Source: Eublepharis macularius
Lineage: Eukaryota; Chordata; Lepidosauria; Squamata; Eublepharidae
Reading direction: 5' to 3'
NCBI RefSeq assembly: GCF_028583425.1
Contig: NC_072805.1
Location: 17,060,001-17,124,000 of the forward strand
Length of the DNA stretch: 64,000 nucleotides
In this document: piece after piece, positions 33,901-45,555 of the stretch
How positions within the stretch are numbered: position 1 is the first letter of the stretch
Layout: each line of letters begins with the position of its first letter
Position numbers and translations under genes: made by a program
The notes under the pieces: generated by a model
Told to the model about the DNA's origin: nothing
Databases searched by the model: none
The model's input: the letters and a program-made list of their open reading frames with translations, nothing else

Positions 33901-34720
33901 AGGGGCCCCCCGCCCGTAGCGTGGGGGCGCTCCTCGCTCCGTGATGGAGCCGCACTGCTGCTCCGCGCCCTTCCGGATCGGTCTAGAGCTGGACCCGACC
34001 ACTCGCGTGCCCCCTTGATTGGCACGTCTGCCAGCACTACGCCCTGTTGGACTGGCCCCAGGATGAGGCCACCACCCCCTCGCTAATGCGGCATGCCTCC
34101 GCCGCACACGAGGCTGAAGGCCTCCTCGAACAGCGTGCCTTCCCGAGGTGAATGCGTAACCCACCCGGCTGTTTCAACATGACCTGCCAGACGTTAGCTG
34201 TAATGGGCCGCCGGGCATTCCTGTGATGTGTTCCCAGTGGGCCCGCCTGCCAGGCCCCGCTGGCCTGAAGCTGACTCCCAATTCCGCCCTGCCCGTTGCC
34301 CGCCAATGCGAGATAGCTGCTGTGTGCAGCCTGATGGTCGTAGGTGCAATCCTGCCTATCCCCCTTTGTGCTGGGCATTCCCACGGGGCCTCTGCTGGCA
34401 TGACCCCTCCTGCCTGGCCGGGCCAGTCCGAGAGGAAGGCCGTGAGAGCGGCCCCGCTGGCCTGCCCAGCCGTAGGCGCCACTTAATTCAGCCCCCCTTT
34501 GCACTGCCGGTGCTCCCCCGCTTCCCAGCTCCTCCGGGCACGGATCGATGCGCTGCTTTGCGTCAAGTGCAGAGCTGGGATTTGAACCTTGTTCTCCCAG
34601 ACCCTAGTCCTGAATTGTAACCTCTGTATCACACTGTCTCTCTACGCCACACGTCAAGTAAATTAAATAGGCTTCATGCTGAATGGATTAAAGCTTAAGC
34701 AATAATTAAATTATTACCTT
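30964..34720. other. B-specific 3.6-kb segment, mixed repeat debris, GC-rich core
   Basis: Homology to A (7,640-7,740) ends near 31,075 and resumes at about 34,725 (A 8,625). A piece resembling Penelope-like 3' sequence lies near 31,450-31,620. A truncated TTGGCAACC MITE half is at 31,810-31,910 and another MITE end (GGGACCTGGCAACCCTA) at 33,216-33,232. From 33,280 to 34,560 the DNA is GC-rich, with long overlapping frames on both strands but no recognisable domain, so I do not call a gene. A SINE-like GAGCTGGGATTTGAACCTTG is at 33,279 and 34,572. Confidence 0.4.
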
Positions 34721-34835
34721 CAAAGTTCAAAAATCCAAGTTAGAAATCCTGTAAGAGAAAATTAAGGAGACCCACATTTTAAAAAAGGTAAGAACTAAAA
34801 CCCGGCATATTAAAGCAAGATATGCAGTGCTGCCG

Positions 34836-34982
34836 GAAGGAAGGAAGGAAGGAAGGAAGGAAGGAAGGAAGGAAGGAAGGAAGGAAGGAAGGAAGGAAGG
34901 AAGGAACGGACGGACGGACGGACGGACGGACGGACGGACGGACGGACGGACGGACGGACGGACGGACGGACAAACAAACAAA
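34836..34982 (+). repeat. Compound microsatellite (GGAA)n(GGAC)n, duplicon B
   Basis: This is the same locus as 8,736-8,908. The (GAAA)n and most of the (AAAC)n seen in A and C are replaced by a pure (GGAC)n tract of about 65 bp. Confidence 0.97.
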
Positions 34983-35126
34983 GCACTAGTGCCATCAGGG
35001 ACAGCAGGGAAAAGAGAAGTCCGTTCACTGGTACCTGAAATTCATCCAGCTCAGCTGAGAGGGAGAATGCCACAGTTCAGGGGCCACAACAGAGGAGTCC
35101 CAGCCCTTTGTGCATGCCCATGTAGC

Positions 35127-35342
35127 TAGGGTTGCCAGGTCCAGATTGGAAAATTCCTGGAGATTTTGGGGGTGGAGCCTAGAGAGGGTGGGGTTTGGGG
35201 AGAGGAGGGGCCTCCAGGTATAATGCCGTAGAGTTCACCCTTCATAGCAGCCATTTTCTCTAGGGGAGCTGATCTCTGTGGCCTGGAAATGCGTTGTAAT
35301 TCCGGGAGATCTCCAGCTACTACTTGGAGGCTGGCAACCCTA
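35127..35342. mobile_element. 216-bp hAT-like MITE (TAGGGTTGCCA ends), duplicon B
   Basis: Terminal repeats are TAGGGTTGCCAGGT and the inverse CTGGCAACCCTA. It is flanked by CATGTAGC (35,119-35,126) and CATCTAGC (35,343-35,350), an 8-bp duplication with one change. A and C have the uninterrupted site GCCCATCTAGCTTC. Confidence 0.88.
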
Positions 35343-35596
35343 CATCTAGCTTCAGCAGGAGCAGGCATAGGGTCTGAGGATGCTCTGCACCCTAAAGTTC
35401 CCAGAGGGGAACCTCACTTGGGGTTCTTAGCTGACAGGTAGGCCTCGAGCTCATTCTGGCCACATGCCCCATGGCAAAGGCCAAGTCTGTACTCCAGACA
35501 GTCAGTGCAAAGCGCACCGCTCTGTAGTGCCCTCCCTGCCTTTGGCAGAACACCTTCCAGAGCTCTCACTTGCAACAAGGAGGGAGAGGAACCAAA
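35343..35596. other. FCSK upstream region, B copy
   Basis: This matches A 9,047-9,260. Homology stops at 35,597, where the Penelope-like insertion begins, and everything in A from there to the last two FCSK exons is missing from B. Confidence 0.5.
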
Positions 35597-36140
35597 CTCC
35601 CTTGAGGTAAGGTTGTGATACTGACACGCGTGTCAAGAACAACGCTGCCTTTACCGGGACGCATGAATGATTTCTTTCCCTTAGAGTTTGTAATTGATGA
35701 CGTGAATAGAAGCTCCTGAAGAAGCAGGCGCGAAATCTGCTCGCAGCCGGCCTCAGATTGAGAGCATTCCATCGGAGTACGTCTCAGTATCACAACCTTA
35801 CCTCAAGGGAGAGATCTATTTTGGCATCACATACTCCATGAGAATTACACCTTTCCATCATGAGAAGAAATTGTGAATATTTACTGTAAAGGGATGGAAA
35901 GGAAGAACAAGAGAAGCATTTGGACTTTAAAGAGTTTGGTGGGAATCGTCGTCCTCCGGGTTATTTGTAAATGGTGTTGAAGGGAATTGTTCTAAGAGAT
36001 GAATTTTGTATGAATATGCTGAAATAGTTTTGAGCACTTTGCACTTTGAATATTTTGTCTAATATTTGGAATTGTTCATTAATATATGAAATTAATGTTT
36101 GGTATCCTGTGGGCGGTATCCCTTATTTATTGACAACTTA
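35597..36140 (+). mobile_element. Penelope-like terminal sequence with inverted repeats and hammerhead-like core
   Basis: A 27-bp perfect inverted repeat (35,597-35,623 and 35,785-35,811) brackets 161 bp. Inside is CTGAAGA (35,716-35,722), a short GC/GC stem and GAAA (35,732-35,735), the order of a hammerhead ribozyme core as reported for Penelope-like element termini. Downstream sequence has the GCACTTTGCACTTTG style of such elements. No GIY-YIG or reverse-transcriptase frame is present. Confidence 0.45.
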
Positions 36141-36759
36141 TTACAGGTACAGCCACTTTTTTTGCACTAGCTTCCGTTCACATGGTGGCTGACCTGTTGC
36201 CTGGAGGGCCAACAAGCAAGGAATGGAGGCCAGAGCACCCCTCAGACATCGACTCCAGGAGACTAGGGGTTTCAGAGGTTGACTGCCTCTGGATAGGGAG
36301 GATCTCTTTGCAAGTAGCCACTGATGGACCTGACTAATCTTCTTGTAATGCTATCTACATTTGTGAGCATCACTATATCCACTAGCAGCGAATCCCACAT
36401 TTTAATCACTCATTGAGCAAAGAAACATTTCCTTTGGCCGCCCATCAGCTTCACTGGGTGCTCTCAGGTTCTAGTGTTATGGGAGAAGGAGAAAAGGTGC
36501 ACTTTCTCCACCCTGTGCATAACTTTATAGTCCTCCATCACATACCCTTTTTTGCGTGTGAACTGAAAAGCCCCAGACTCCAGCCGTTTCTGATTGGAAA
36601 GGTGCTCCGACCCCTTAATCACGATAAGGGAAAGAGCTCTCGGTATGACCCCAGGGTTGCTGGTGTCAAATGGGGCATGCCTTGGGGCAGGAGATGACTG
36701 GGAGGCTTTTGCAGAGAGCTGCCCGAGTAGAGTGTCTCATTCTTCTTTCTGCCCAACAG
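36141..36759. other. Intron remnant before FCSK exon 6, B copy
   Basis: From about 36,330 the sequence resembles C 60,565 onward (CACTCATTGAGCAAAGAAA and neighbours), an interspersed repeat I take to be an ancient amniote LINE fragment. From about 36,570 it matches A 16,105 onward. Confidence 0.4.
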
Positions 36760-37367
36760 GCAACCTGGCTGTCCTGGGCAATTGCATGAGCAATTACAGA
36801 CTGCAGAAGAAGGTCATGGCCCCCGGGTGTGAGCCTTTGGCTATCCAGTGCATGATGGAGGCACTCGAGCCTCATGTCTATGGGCAATGTCTGGCTGGGG
36901 CTGGAGGCGGGGGCTTTCTCTGTGTCTTAACAAAGCAGCCAAGGATGCAGGAGGTCTTGCAAAGGATTCTGGCAGAAACAGAGGTGAGTTCAGCCAGCAG
37001 TCTCCATCCCCCTGTAGAAACCACAGCAGGGCTTGGCATCCAGGAGGCTGAGGAACAAGCCCTTCATGGCTGCGTAGGAGAAAGGAAATGGATTGGTCCT
37101 TCTTAGGTAGGAATAGGAGCCATGGCCTATTCCATTGCAAGCTGGATGACTCACCAAACTAAACTGTGTGCGTGTATTTTATTTACTGGGTGGAAAGGTA
37201 GCATAGACATGTTTTAATTACAATCTTCAGATCGATCTCTGCTGCAGTCTGAAAATGTATTCATCAGTCTGCCTTCCTTTCAGGGACTGGGAAACTTCAG
37301 CCTCCACACAGTTGAGGTAGATGCAGCTGACTTCCAAATGCAGCTTCTGGAAGAGGACCTCCCATGA
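36760..37367 (+). pseudogene. FCSK: FCSK two-exon remnant, duplicon B
   Basis: Exons 36,760-36,983 and 37,284-37,367 correspond to FCSK exons 6 and 7, with intact frames, acceptors (CCCAACAG, CCTTTCAG), donor (CAGAG|GTGAG) and stop. Motif 3 reads [15 protein letters not shown] as in A. The five preceding exons are absent from B, so it cannot make a kinase alone. The coding sequence has not decayed, which points to a recent origin or gene conversion from A. Confidence 0.92.
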
Positions 37368-38640
37368 GTAGAGCAGTAGGTGCTGCAGCTGTGAGCCCTT
37401 CTTGTTCCTCTACTAGCCCCCCACCCCGCCTTCCATCTGTCATATCTTATCTCTGCAGTAGCCCTCGGGAGAGGAAGAGGGCTGCTTTCAAAGGAGACTG
37501 CCATCAAAGTCTCTTCCCTATAAAATGATCGGACCCCATCAGGCTGTGATGAATGTCCGTTGCCTCTGTTGCACTCCATCCCTCTTCCCCATTCGTGGTA
37601 GGACGCTCTGGAGGCGACTTGGGAATTCACCTAGGATTGCCTGCAGGACAAGAGATGCTGCTGGCCAGGATTGTTTCGGTGGGTTCTACGTTCTTCCACG
37701 TCTGCCGAAGCAACAGCACACTCACAAGAAATGTTTTGTGAGATGCACTTGGAGGATGAAGGCCTTGCCCTATCTGGTATCCAGTATCAGAGCAGCTCAC
37801 AGGCTTCCCGCACAGGCAGGGTGGCTGAGGTGAGAGGGCTGAAGGGCCTTGCTGGCTTCCGGGCTTTGGAATCTCTGCCTCAGGTTCTTTCCCGGGACCT
37901 GCTCTGTAGTTCGTCTCTCCAGCTTCCTCCAGGTCCAATGAGTGTCAGTCAGGCAGATTGATGGGTTTGGGTGACAGGGGCAGGCTGCTTGCTGCAGACC
38001 AATACTTACTATTCCACAGGAGCAGAAGTGTGAAATGGTTCTAGTCCCATTAAGAACATCTTCCATAGCAGCTGATTTGTTTCTTTCCACCTTCCCCTTC
38101 TAGGCAGCCTCCTGTTTGAGTAAAAGTTCTGCCTGCCTTTTCCTTTAGTTCACAAGACTCCCCCAGTTGTGTTCCAGGGTCATCCCAAGCCTCTCTCACT
38201 CTCTGTTCAGCTCCTAATTTTTCTCCTCTATCCTTCCCTCCTTCTCATTTCTCAGGTTTCATATCCCACCCACCCCCTCCATTCCCTGCCACCACTTAAA
38301 CGTTTCCCACTGAGAATTCTTAACTCGTGGCCAATTCCCATAATGCCACGTCAGATCCAGTGGTATTAAGCTAACAGAAGTGTGAGTTTATATCAAGTGG
38401 TATAAAGGTAACAGAAGTGTGAGTATGGCTTGAGCTGCATAAAACTAAGAAGAGATCTAATAAAGGAACCTGGGTAGAAAAGGAGGATTGGACCAATTCC
38501 ACAATTTTGGGGATGAAAAGAACGGCCTTGGTGGACCTTCCGTTCGCGCCGAGGTTCAAATAGGATGAACAGGGAATGATGTCGCTGTTTTTTTCTCTCC
38601 TGCCAATCACCAAGGTGTCCTCTTTAAAAAGTTAAAATTT
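37368..38640. other. FCSK 3' flank, B copy
   Basis: Counterpart of 16,903-18,160 in A, nearly collinear. There is a local 25-bp-scale duplication of GTGGTATTAAGCTAACAGAAGTG-type sequence near 38,360-38,425. No gene is recognised. Confidence 0.45.
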
Positions 38641-41600
38641 CATGATCCACAACAAATTTCTACAATTATACACTATGAAATGGATTAATTTTTATATAAT
38701 CACCAACAGTAAACATACAACATAAAAATTCCTCATAAAAACATTTTCAAATTTATTCTGTATTACATAAATTATAAAAATAAAATCTATACAAAAACTT
38801 GGTCAAAACGTTGTTAAATATAGAAAGCAATATGCAATCAATGAAAAATGTGAACATTGTAAGATTTATAAGCATGCCGATGTTATACATTGACAAACAC
38901 ATGGAAACCCCGGAGTGTGGATTTCAGAAGGTGCTGCCGTCCCTTGGCCTCTGGTCTGTTGTGACTTGCAGGGCTCCATCTTGTCCCCGGTGCTTTTCAA
39001 CATCACTGGGCCATGTCATTCGGATATTTGGGCTTGGTCAATAACCAAGTTAATAACCAAGTTATATAGATATAACTATATATAGTTATATTTAAGGCTA
39101 ATTAAATATTATACTCTCCTATTAAGGCTAGGATGGGGATTAAATACAGATATGCCTCTGAAGAAGGAATACAATGTGTAACAAAACAGAGCAGGCTAGA
39201 GGATTTTGGGGGGCTAGAAACAAGAAATCATTTCAATGTTTTGGACGCTTCTGAAAAGAGTTACAGCAAGATAGTGATGAAGAGCTGGAGGAGAGTATAG
39301 GAAGCCATCAAGGGAAGAAGCCTGTGTATTAAAAGACATTTACGCAACTCTAGACTGGGCTCCCTTCTGCGGAACAAGGAAATAAGACCAAGGTGGAAGG
39401 TAAAGCAACCAGCAAAGAGTCAGGCACCTACTCACCATTCAAGAGAAGAACAGGGGAACCCTCTGTATTATCCGAGGAGACTATGATAAACAGAGGAAAA
39501 CTCTCTGGAGCTAGTTTAAATCTACTAGAAATGGGAGATATGGCCACTAAACCCCAGTTGATCTCACTACACCTTTGAAACTCCCCAAAATACAACAACG
39601 AACACGAGGCAACTGAAAACAACATCTCATAGACACCCCCCCCCCCCAAGAATGACTCTTTTCTAATGGAGGCTGAGATAATAGCTTCCTTTAGTTTGGT
39701 AGCAGCAGCAGTCCAAGGAAGTGTTCTTTCACGACTACAAACTCTTCTGTGTATATTAAGAGAAACCAAGAATAAGACCCACTCTACTCAATGGAAGTTG
39801 GAGGGGCTAGAGAGGGAAGATAAAAGACCATTAGCCCAAGAGGAGAAAAACAGAAACTGACCCATGATTCAACCAAGATATCATCTCCTCCCTTCCAACT
39901 AGTGGTACTATAGAGGAAGCGGTACACTTGAACTGTAAACATCTCTGGCCAAAAGGAATTGTGAAGTCTAGTTTTAATAAGGAGCAGGAGGTTACAAATA
40001 CCAATTGACTAGAGGAAAGCCTAACATTAAACATTTTTTTCAGGGAACACTTCAAAATGAACCTCAAAAATACGAGACTCCCAAAATCTATACGCAGATC
40101 AAGACATGTCATCCTGTAGATCCAGGAAACATGGGTTGCAGAAGAAATCTTTGTAGAAGGGTACATTACTTTCCCAGTTAGTGCTGAAAGATATAATAAA
40201 AGGGGATGCTTTTGTGGAGATTGGCATGCCTAATTGCAAACTATCTGAATATAAAAGAGGAGAGAACAGTGGCTTCTACCTCTTTAGAAATTGCAAGGGT
40301 TTTTCCAGCAGTCTCCTTTTTATTGATAACTGCATATTTACCTTCATCCTAAGGAAGGGTTAATAAAAAACGGGTAATCTGGATGAAGTTATCTCAGAAG
40401 CAAGAGAAGGGCTATCGAAACATTACTTAATAACAGGAGACATTAATGCTCGAATTGGCGTAGATGGATCTCATATAATCTTAGAGATGCTTGACCCAGA
40501 TAAGGAAGGCTTCCCATAAAGTGATCTTTTAAACAGGGCAGGAAAGGACCAAGGGGTAAATTCAGCTGGTAAACAATGAATAAATCTGATGCTTTCTCAA
40601 CACGTGGTGATAGTAAATGGGAATAAATTGGTGGATGCTGAAGGGGCACTTACTTGTTTTACCCATAAAGGTGCCACTACACTAGATAACTGTCTGGTAC
40701 TGGAAGAAGTGTTAACTACGATCTGTGATTTTTCAAGTGGGTAACTTTCTTGGGGGTGACCATCTTCCTCTTATGCTAACTTTAATTGTAAATAAACAAG
40801 TGGTCAAGTCACCATATTCAACTCCGCATATAGAGCAGATCAACCAGAGAACAAAAATAAGGAAATGGACCCCGTTGATGTCACAAGAAATTAGTTCTAT
40901 AATACATTCACAAGAATGCCACTTCTTGCACAACAAATGTGCTTCAGTGGTTGATGTGACATCATATTATGATCCTTTGAGCCAGATCATAGATTTATGT
41001 AAATCTGTATACCATCTCCCTTGCTTTAACGAATTAAAGCAAAGGAAGAACTATTGGTTTGTTTATGAACGCCAGATCCTCCTGAGAAAAGTGAGAGCTT
41101 ATCGTAAGGAGTTTAGATTGAAGAGATTATAATATACCTTAACCAGACTTACAATCACTAAGGAGAGATGGAATCAACTCGTAATCATGGAGAAAAGGGC
41201 AAGTTGGATGAAAAGATGGAGAGCTCTGATATCCGCTACCCATGATGGAAACTACAGACAGTTCTGGCATATTGTGAACAACGGTGTTAATAATATTACA
41301 CTTATTCCCTATTGCATCTCTCCAGAGTCTGGATGTATGGTTCACTTTTCTTAGCTGTTTACATTGAGGAGATAGAACCCGATATAAAGAAGAGGAAAAT
41401 TTAGTTGAGATTGGGGAAGTGGAATCTTGGCCACCAGTTTCAGCGGAGACCACTGAATACCTAATAAAGCACGGGAAATTGGGGGAAGCACCAGGAATGG
41501 ATGGCGTACCAATAGATCTACTACAGTCAACCTGAAGTGGTGGGCAGGAGACCCCTCTCTTTCCTATAATAAATAACTCGGGGTGTATTCCCTCCATCTG

Positions 41601-42351
41601 GAAGAAGGCTCTGGTGGTACCAATTTTTAAGAATAAAGGGGGAAAGCAGGACTCACAGACCTATTGCCCAATTAACCTCCTGTGATAACTTAATAAATTG
41701 GATATTTCAAGGATTGCTTCCTGGGAAAAAAAAGATATTTCAATCTTAATTTATGCTGATGATACTGCATTATTATCTCACACATCAATAGGGTTGAAAT
41801 GCACGTTGACTAGTTTTAGCTCCTACTGTGCTTATGAAGACTTAATTATAAATGTGGAGAAATCCAAAGTAGTTGTCTTTGCAAGAGGATGCTGACTGAA
41901 GAAAAAAGGGTGGAGGATGGCAAATATCAAGTAACTGAACAAATAAGAACATTTAGATATTTAGGAATGACATTCTCCCAAGACTTATCTTGGAAAAACC
42001 AGTTTCAAGCTCTCTCTTATAAGATAACGCCATATTCAAATGCCTTGACATGTTTTTTCCCCCCACACAGGAGGAGGGAAATAGTCCCAGCCAGCTATAA
42101 GGACTTTGGGGGGTAAAATAAACCAAATGATACTTTATGGTGCCGTAGTGTGGGTAGAAGGTATATCTGAAACTATTGATTCTTTCTTACTAAAATTACG
42201 TTTCCTACTTTCTTAATAAAATTCCTGAGAAAAATAACCAGGATACCCAACTGTGTATCCAGTATAGCTATTCACCAAGAATTTGCAATTCCTTCATTAG
42301 AATCAGTAGCTTGACTGGACTCATTTAGACTCAGAATTAAGATTCTTTTAA
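38640..42351 (+). mobile_element. LINE (endonuclease + reverse transcriptase) remnant, duplicon B
   Basis: Decayed + strand open segments show GDINARIG at about 40,438 (endonuclease GDFNARIG), GDHLPLMLTL near 40,755 (endonuclease end), APGMDGVP near 41,490 and IWKKALVVPIFKNKG near 41,597 (early reverse transcriptase), LIYADDTALLS near 41,750 (catalytic YADD) and FRYLGMTFSQDLSW near 41,950. Several stops and shifts interrupt it. The motif order shows an apurinic-endonuclease type non-LTR element; I cannot fix the clade. Part of the left half present in A (18,834-19,398) is deleted here. Confidence 0.8.
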
Positions 42352-42359
42352 ACTATAGA

Positions 42360-42702
42360 CAGGGCCGGCGCGCCCATAGAGGCCAGGGAGGCGGTGGCCT
42401 CAGGCGCGAGGGCCCTGGAGAAGCGCCAGAGGGGGTGTTGGGGGCAGAGGCGTGAGCCGCAGAGCTGGCGTGGCTGGCCTGCAGCTGCTGCAGCCAGCCA
42501 GCCGGGCGCAGCAGCCACGAGCCGCTGCCGGGGCGGCGTGCGGAGCGCGGAGCAGCCTCCACCCGCCACCCCAGCCATCTGCCAGCAAATGCCCCGGCTT
42601 GCGCTGTGCGATGACATCATCGCGCAGTCCATGGCACGCGTGCACTGTGCGCGCGCAGGAGGGGAGTTGCCGCAGGCGCCAGAGACCCTGGCACCGGCAG
42701 TG
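42360..42702. mobile_element. 343-bp hAT-like non-autonomous transposon with perfect 8-bp TSD, duplicon B
   Basis: Ends are CAGGGCCGGCGC and the inverse GCACCGGCAGTG. ACTATAGA occurs directly before (42,352-42,359) and after (42,703-42,710). Duplicon A has the empty site with one ACTATAGA near 20,388-20,395. The body is very CpG-rich and has no transposase. Confidence 0.93.
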
Positions 42703-42710
42703 ACTATAGA

Positions 42711-43684
42711 TCTAAACTCCTTTTTAGACTAAGGGCCAAGCTATAAGTGACAGAGTCTCTGGAGTTATACCCATGTCTGCTAGCTTCATTTTGAATTGAT
42801 TTGTAGTTTTTTTAACTCAGAAATGTGAGGACCATTCCAGAACAGGCGCACAGTGGGACAGCCAAAGTTGAATCTGCTTGCTAACCAGCCAGCTGGCCCA
42901 GGAAGAGGCAGGAGAAAGACAGCAACCCCTCTCCAGCTGTTCTGATCCTAAGACGGATGAGCACTGCCTGCCTGCCTCCCCTTTCCAAGCCTAGCTTAGA
43001 ATCTGCATGCAGAGAGGGGAAGGCTTAGACTCAGCTTTGGAGGCACTTCTATACAAAGGGGCCATGGAAAGGGAGGGCAAGACAGGCAGGCTGGACTTCT
43101 GTGGGCATCTAGTCCCCCCACCTCCCATACAGGCTCCTTCTAGTTTGGAAAGTTCCCTGAATCCATCGCTGTCAGCATCTCTGGGATCTGTGCAGGGTCT
43201 GCAAGATGGGCAGAACCTGTCCTTTCATTTTGGTGTTTTCACAATACAACCCCCCCCCCCGCCCCTTTCCAGTAGAGTCACATGCTCATGAATCCCTCTA
43301 CCCTTTTCTGAAGAACACTTTGATCTTTCTCTTTTTAAAAAAGGAAATACAAAGCAGCTCATACTGCAAAATCTATGAATTTTTGTACACAGTAAGGCTT
43401 GAGAAGGGATACCCCTTGGACAATTAACAGCAGGGAGACAGAGGCAAGGCTCATTGGCCAGGTCGACCGTTTTCCTCCTGTGACAGGAGGAGAGAACAGC
43501 AGAAAAGCAACCCCACGAGACTACAGCTGCCCCACTCCGCATGTTGCCCTGCCTCCTTTGCCCAGCCTAGCGTTAATCAGTGGGGCAGCCCTATTCTTTT
43601 AAGCTGGAAAGGGGGCGGGGGGAGGTTGCATTGTGAAAACACCTAAATGAAAGCACAGATTCATCACAGAAGTGCTTTGTCCAG
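42711..43684. other. Segment shared with A 20,396-21,310
   Basis: It starts with a CCAAGCTATAAGTGA MITE end (42,732) and continues collinearly with A. No gene is recognised. A C-run lies at about 43,250. Confidence 0.4.
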
Positions 43685-43790
43685 GGAACCTCACGGCTGC
43701 TAGAGATCTCACCAAGATGTACCTCCACATACCCATTCTCCCAGCTCTCTTAAGATTCATTTAGCACCAGAGATATCAAACTTTGTCCCA
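43685..43790 (+). mobile_element. DIRS-like reverse transcriptase fragment, duplicon B
   Basis: Decayed counterpart of 21,310-21,465. KMYLHIPILPA is visible, and the frame then meets a stop. Confidence 0.4.
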
Positions 43791-45030
43791 TGGAGAATAT
43801 GCAACGGATGGAGTGATAAAAGAAGTAACTGTGAGAAACTTCCCCTGCTATCGGACAGGGAAGAGCTGGAATGGCTCCCACGTTCTTTTGGTGCTTCCCC
43901 TGGAGTGTCAGTCCAGTTGTTGTCTGTTCAGTACTTCTGGGTTTTAAGGAGCTGATGGTGTTGATCTGAGTTGATCTGTGGATTAGGAAGTCAAGCTTCA
44001 AGAGCACCAGTCCTAGCTGCTCAAAAATACTTTCCACCGTTTGAGCAGTTAGGAAAGAAGGTTCGCTTAGCATATTATCAACATGTCTGACATTTCCTGC
44101 ATCTTCCCTTAATAAGGAGGCAGGGTTTCCACATTGATCTACAAGCAAACCTCAGAGATGGGAGATGAAGCTGCAGTACAGTTTGAGGTGGAAATACTAT
44201 ACATGGGAGAGTTGGCAGAAGGAAAGAAATGTCCTGTCTTGCTTTGCTTGGAAGAAGTCGGGGGAGATTGTCGCCTGGCCCACATGGGCGCTTTTGAACC
44301 CCCATCACTTCACATACTTTGTTTCTAGTACAAATACCCCTCCTAACATGAATCAATGCAACACTGTTAGAGAAGGGTGGAAAGAGAACGCAAACAATGC
44401 AAACAGCTGGCTCAGAAATTCAGATGTCAGGACTGTTTGATCAAAAAGAGTCCAGTAGCACCTTTAAGACTAACCAACTTTATTGTAGCATAAGTACTGT
44501 TTGAAGTTCCCTTCTTATAATGATACAATACTATCCTTGAAGTCTTAAGCTAACTCTTGGTAATTAAGTTCAAGCTGCAGTCCAAGAAGACAACTGAAGC
44601 TGAAGTTTAGGGCTGCGAGTGGCTAGCTGGCCATCACCTGTTGGGCAGAGCTGGAAGGTCCTGGCATGCCTGCCCCTCCTCCTGCTGCTGCTGATCGGCT
44701 CCTGTCTTCGCTGGGCTGGTTATCTAGGCCCCCTCCTCCTCCGAGGAGCCCTCGCTGTCCCTGAGCCCTGGCTGCACATGACACTCCTCCCCAGTTGTTT
44801 GCAGAAGGCCTTGCTAATAGAGTGGTTGATGTCTCCAGTATCTGCATGTCTGCAAATCCCACGCAGGCAGCTTCTTCCAGCAACAAACACAGGATGAAAT
44901 AGCCTGTCCTCAGGCACTTCCCGGATGGAAATACTTATCCACAGTCTCTCCACAACTTTTGTGAGGAGTGTTATAGGTGTTATAAGAGAGCGCTCGGAGA
45001 ATAAACGTCCATCATCATTGCTGGAGCTCC
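43791..45030. other. Retroelement debris and duplicon end, B copy
   Basis: It holds a 132-codon minus-strand ORF (43,750-44,148) without a recognised family. A short AAGAGTCCAGTAGCACCTTT fragment at about 44,447-44,490, in reverse orientation, is typical of reptile Penelope-like 3' ends. From 44,605 the sequence matches A 26,424 onward; the gypsy remnant of A is missing. Confidence 0.45.
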
Positions 45031-45555
45031 GCCCTCCCTACTACTAAAGAGCTATTAAAAGGGGTACAAACTACTAAACTTCTACTAAATAGCTAATTAA
45101 AGGGGTTCAAACTACTAATAAAAAACTGTTTAAAATACTACAAACTACTAAACTAATACTAAAAAACTATTTAAAAGGGGACAAATGCTAAGCTACTACT
45201 GTATAACTATTTAAAACACTAAAAACTACTACTAAACACTAAAAACTACTATTATTAAAAAAAATCACTAAAAAGTAACTTCTACTAAAGATTAAAAGCT
45301 AATAAAACACTAAAAACTCCTACTTCTAAAAACTAACCACTAAACACTGACTTCTAAAACACTAAAAACAACAACTACTAAAAACTAAACACTAAAAACT
45401 AACTACTACTAAAGCACTAAATGTACTTCTAAAACATTTTAAAAATATTTTTATTTTATTTTATCCTACTTCTAAAACATTAAAAACCACTAATACTAGA
45501 AACTAACCATTAAAAACTATTTACTTCTAAAATTCTAAAAGCTACCTACTAATTC
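45031..45555. repeat. Degenerate AT-rich ACTACTAAA repeat, end of duplicon B
   Basis: Irregular CTACTAAA, ACTAAAAACT and TTCTAAAA words. Only one unit resembling the 80-bp units of A is clear, near 45,405-45,465. The Sauria SINE found at this position in A is absent. Confidence 0.75.

Noticed and set aside
33101..33955. 284-codon minus-strand ORF in the GC-rich part of B
   Set aside because: It overlaps long open frames in other phases on both strands, as expected from GC-rich sequence, and shows no domain.
34907..34972. Regular (GGAC)n tract considered as a CRISPR-like or regulatory array
   Set aside because: It is a plain tetranucleotide microsatellite without spacers, in a vertebrate genome.
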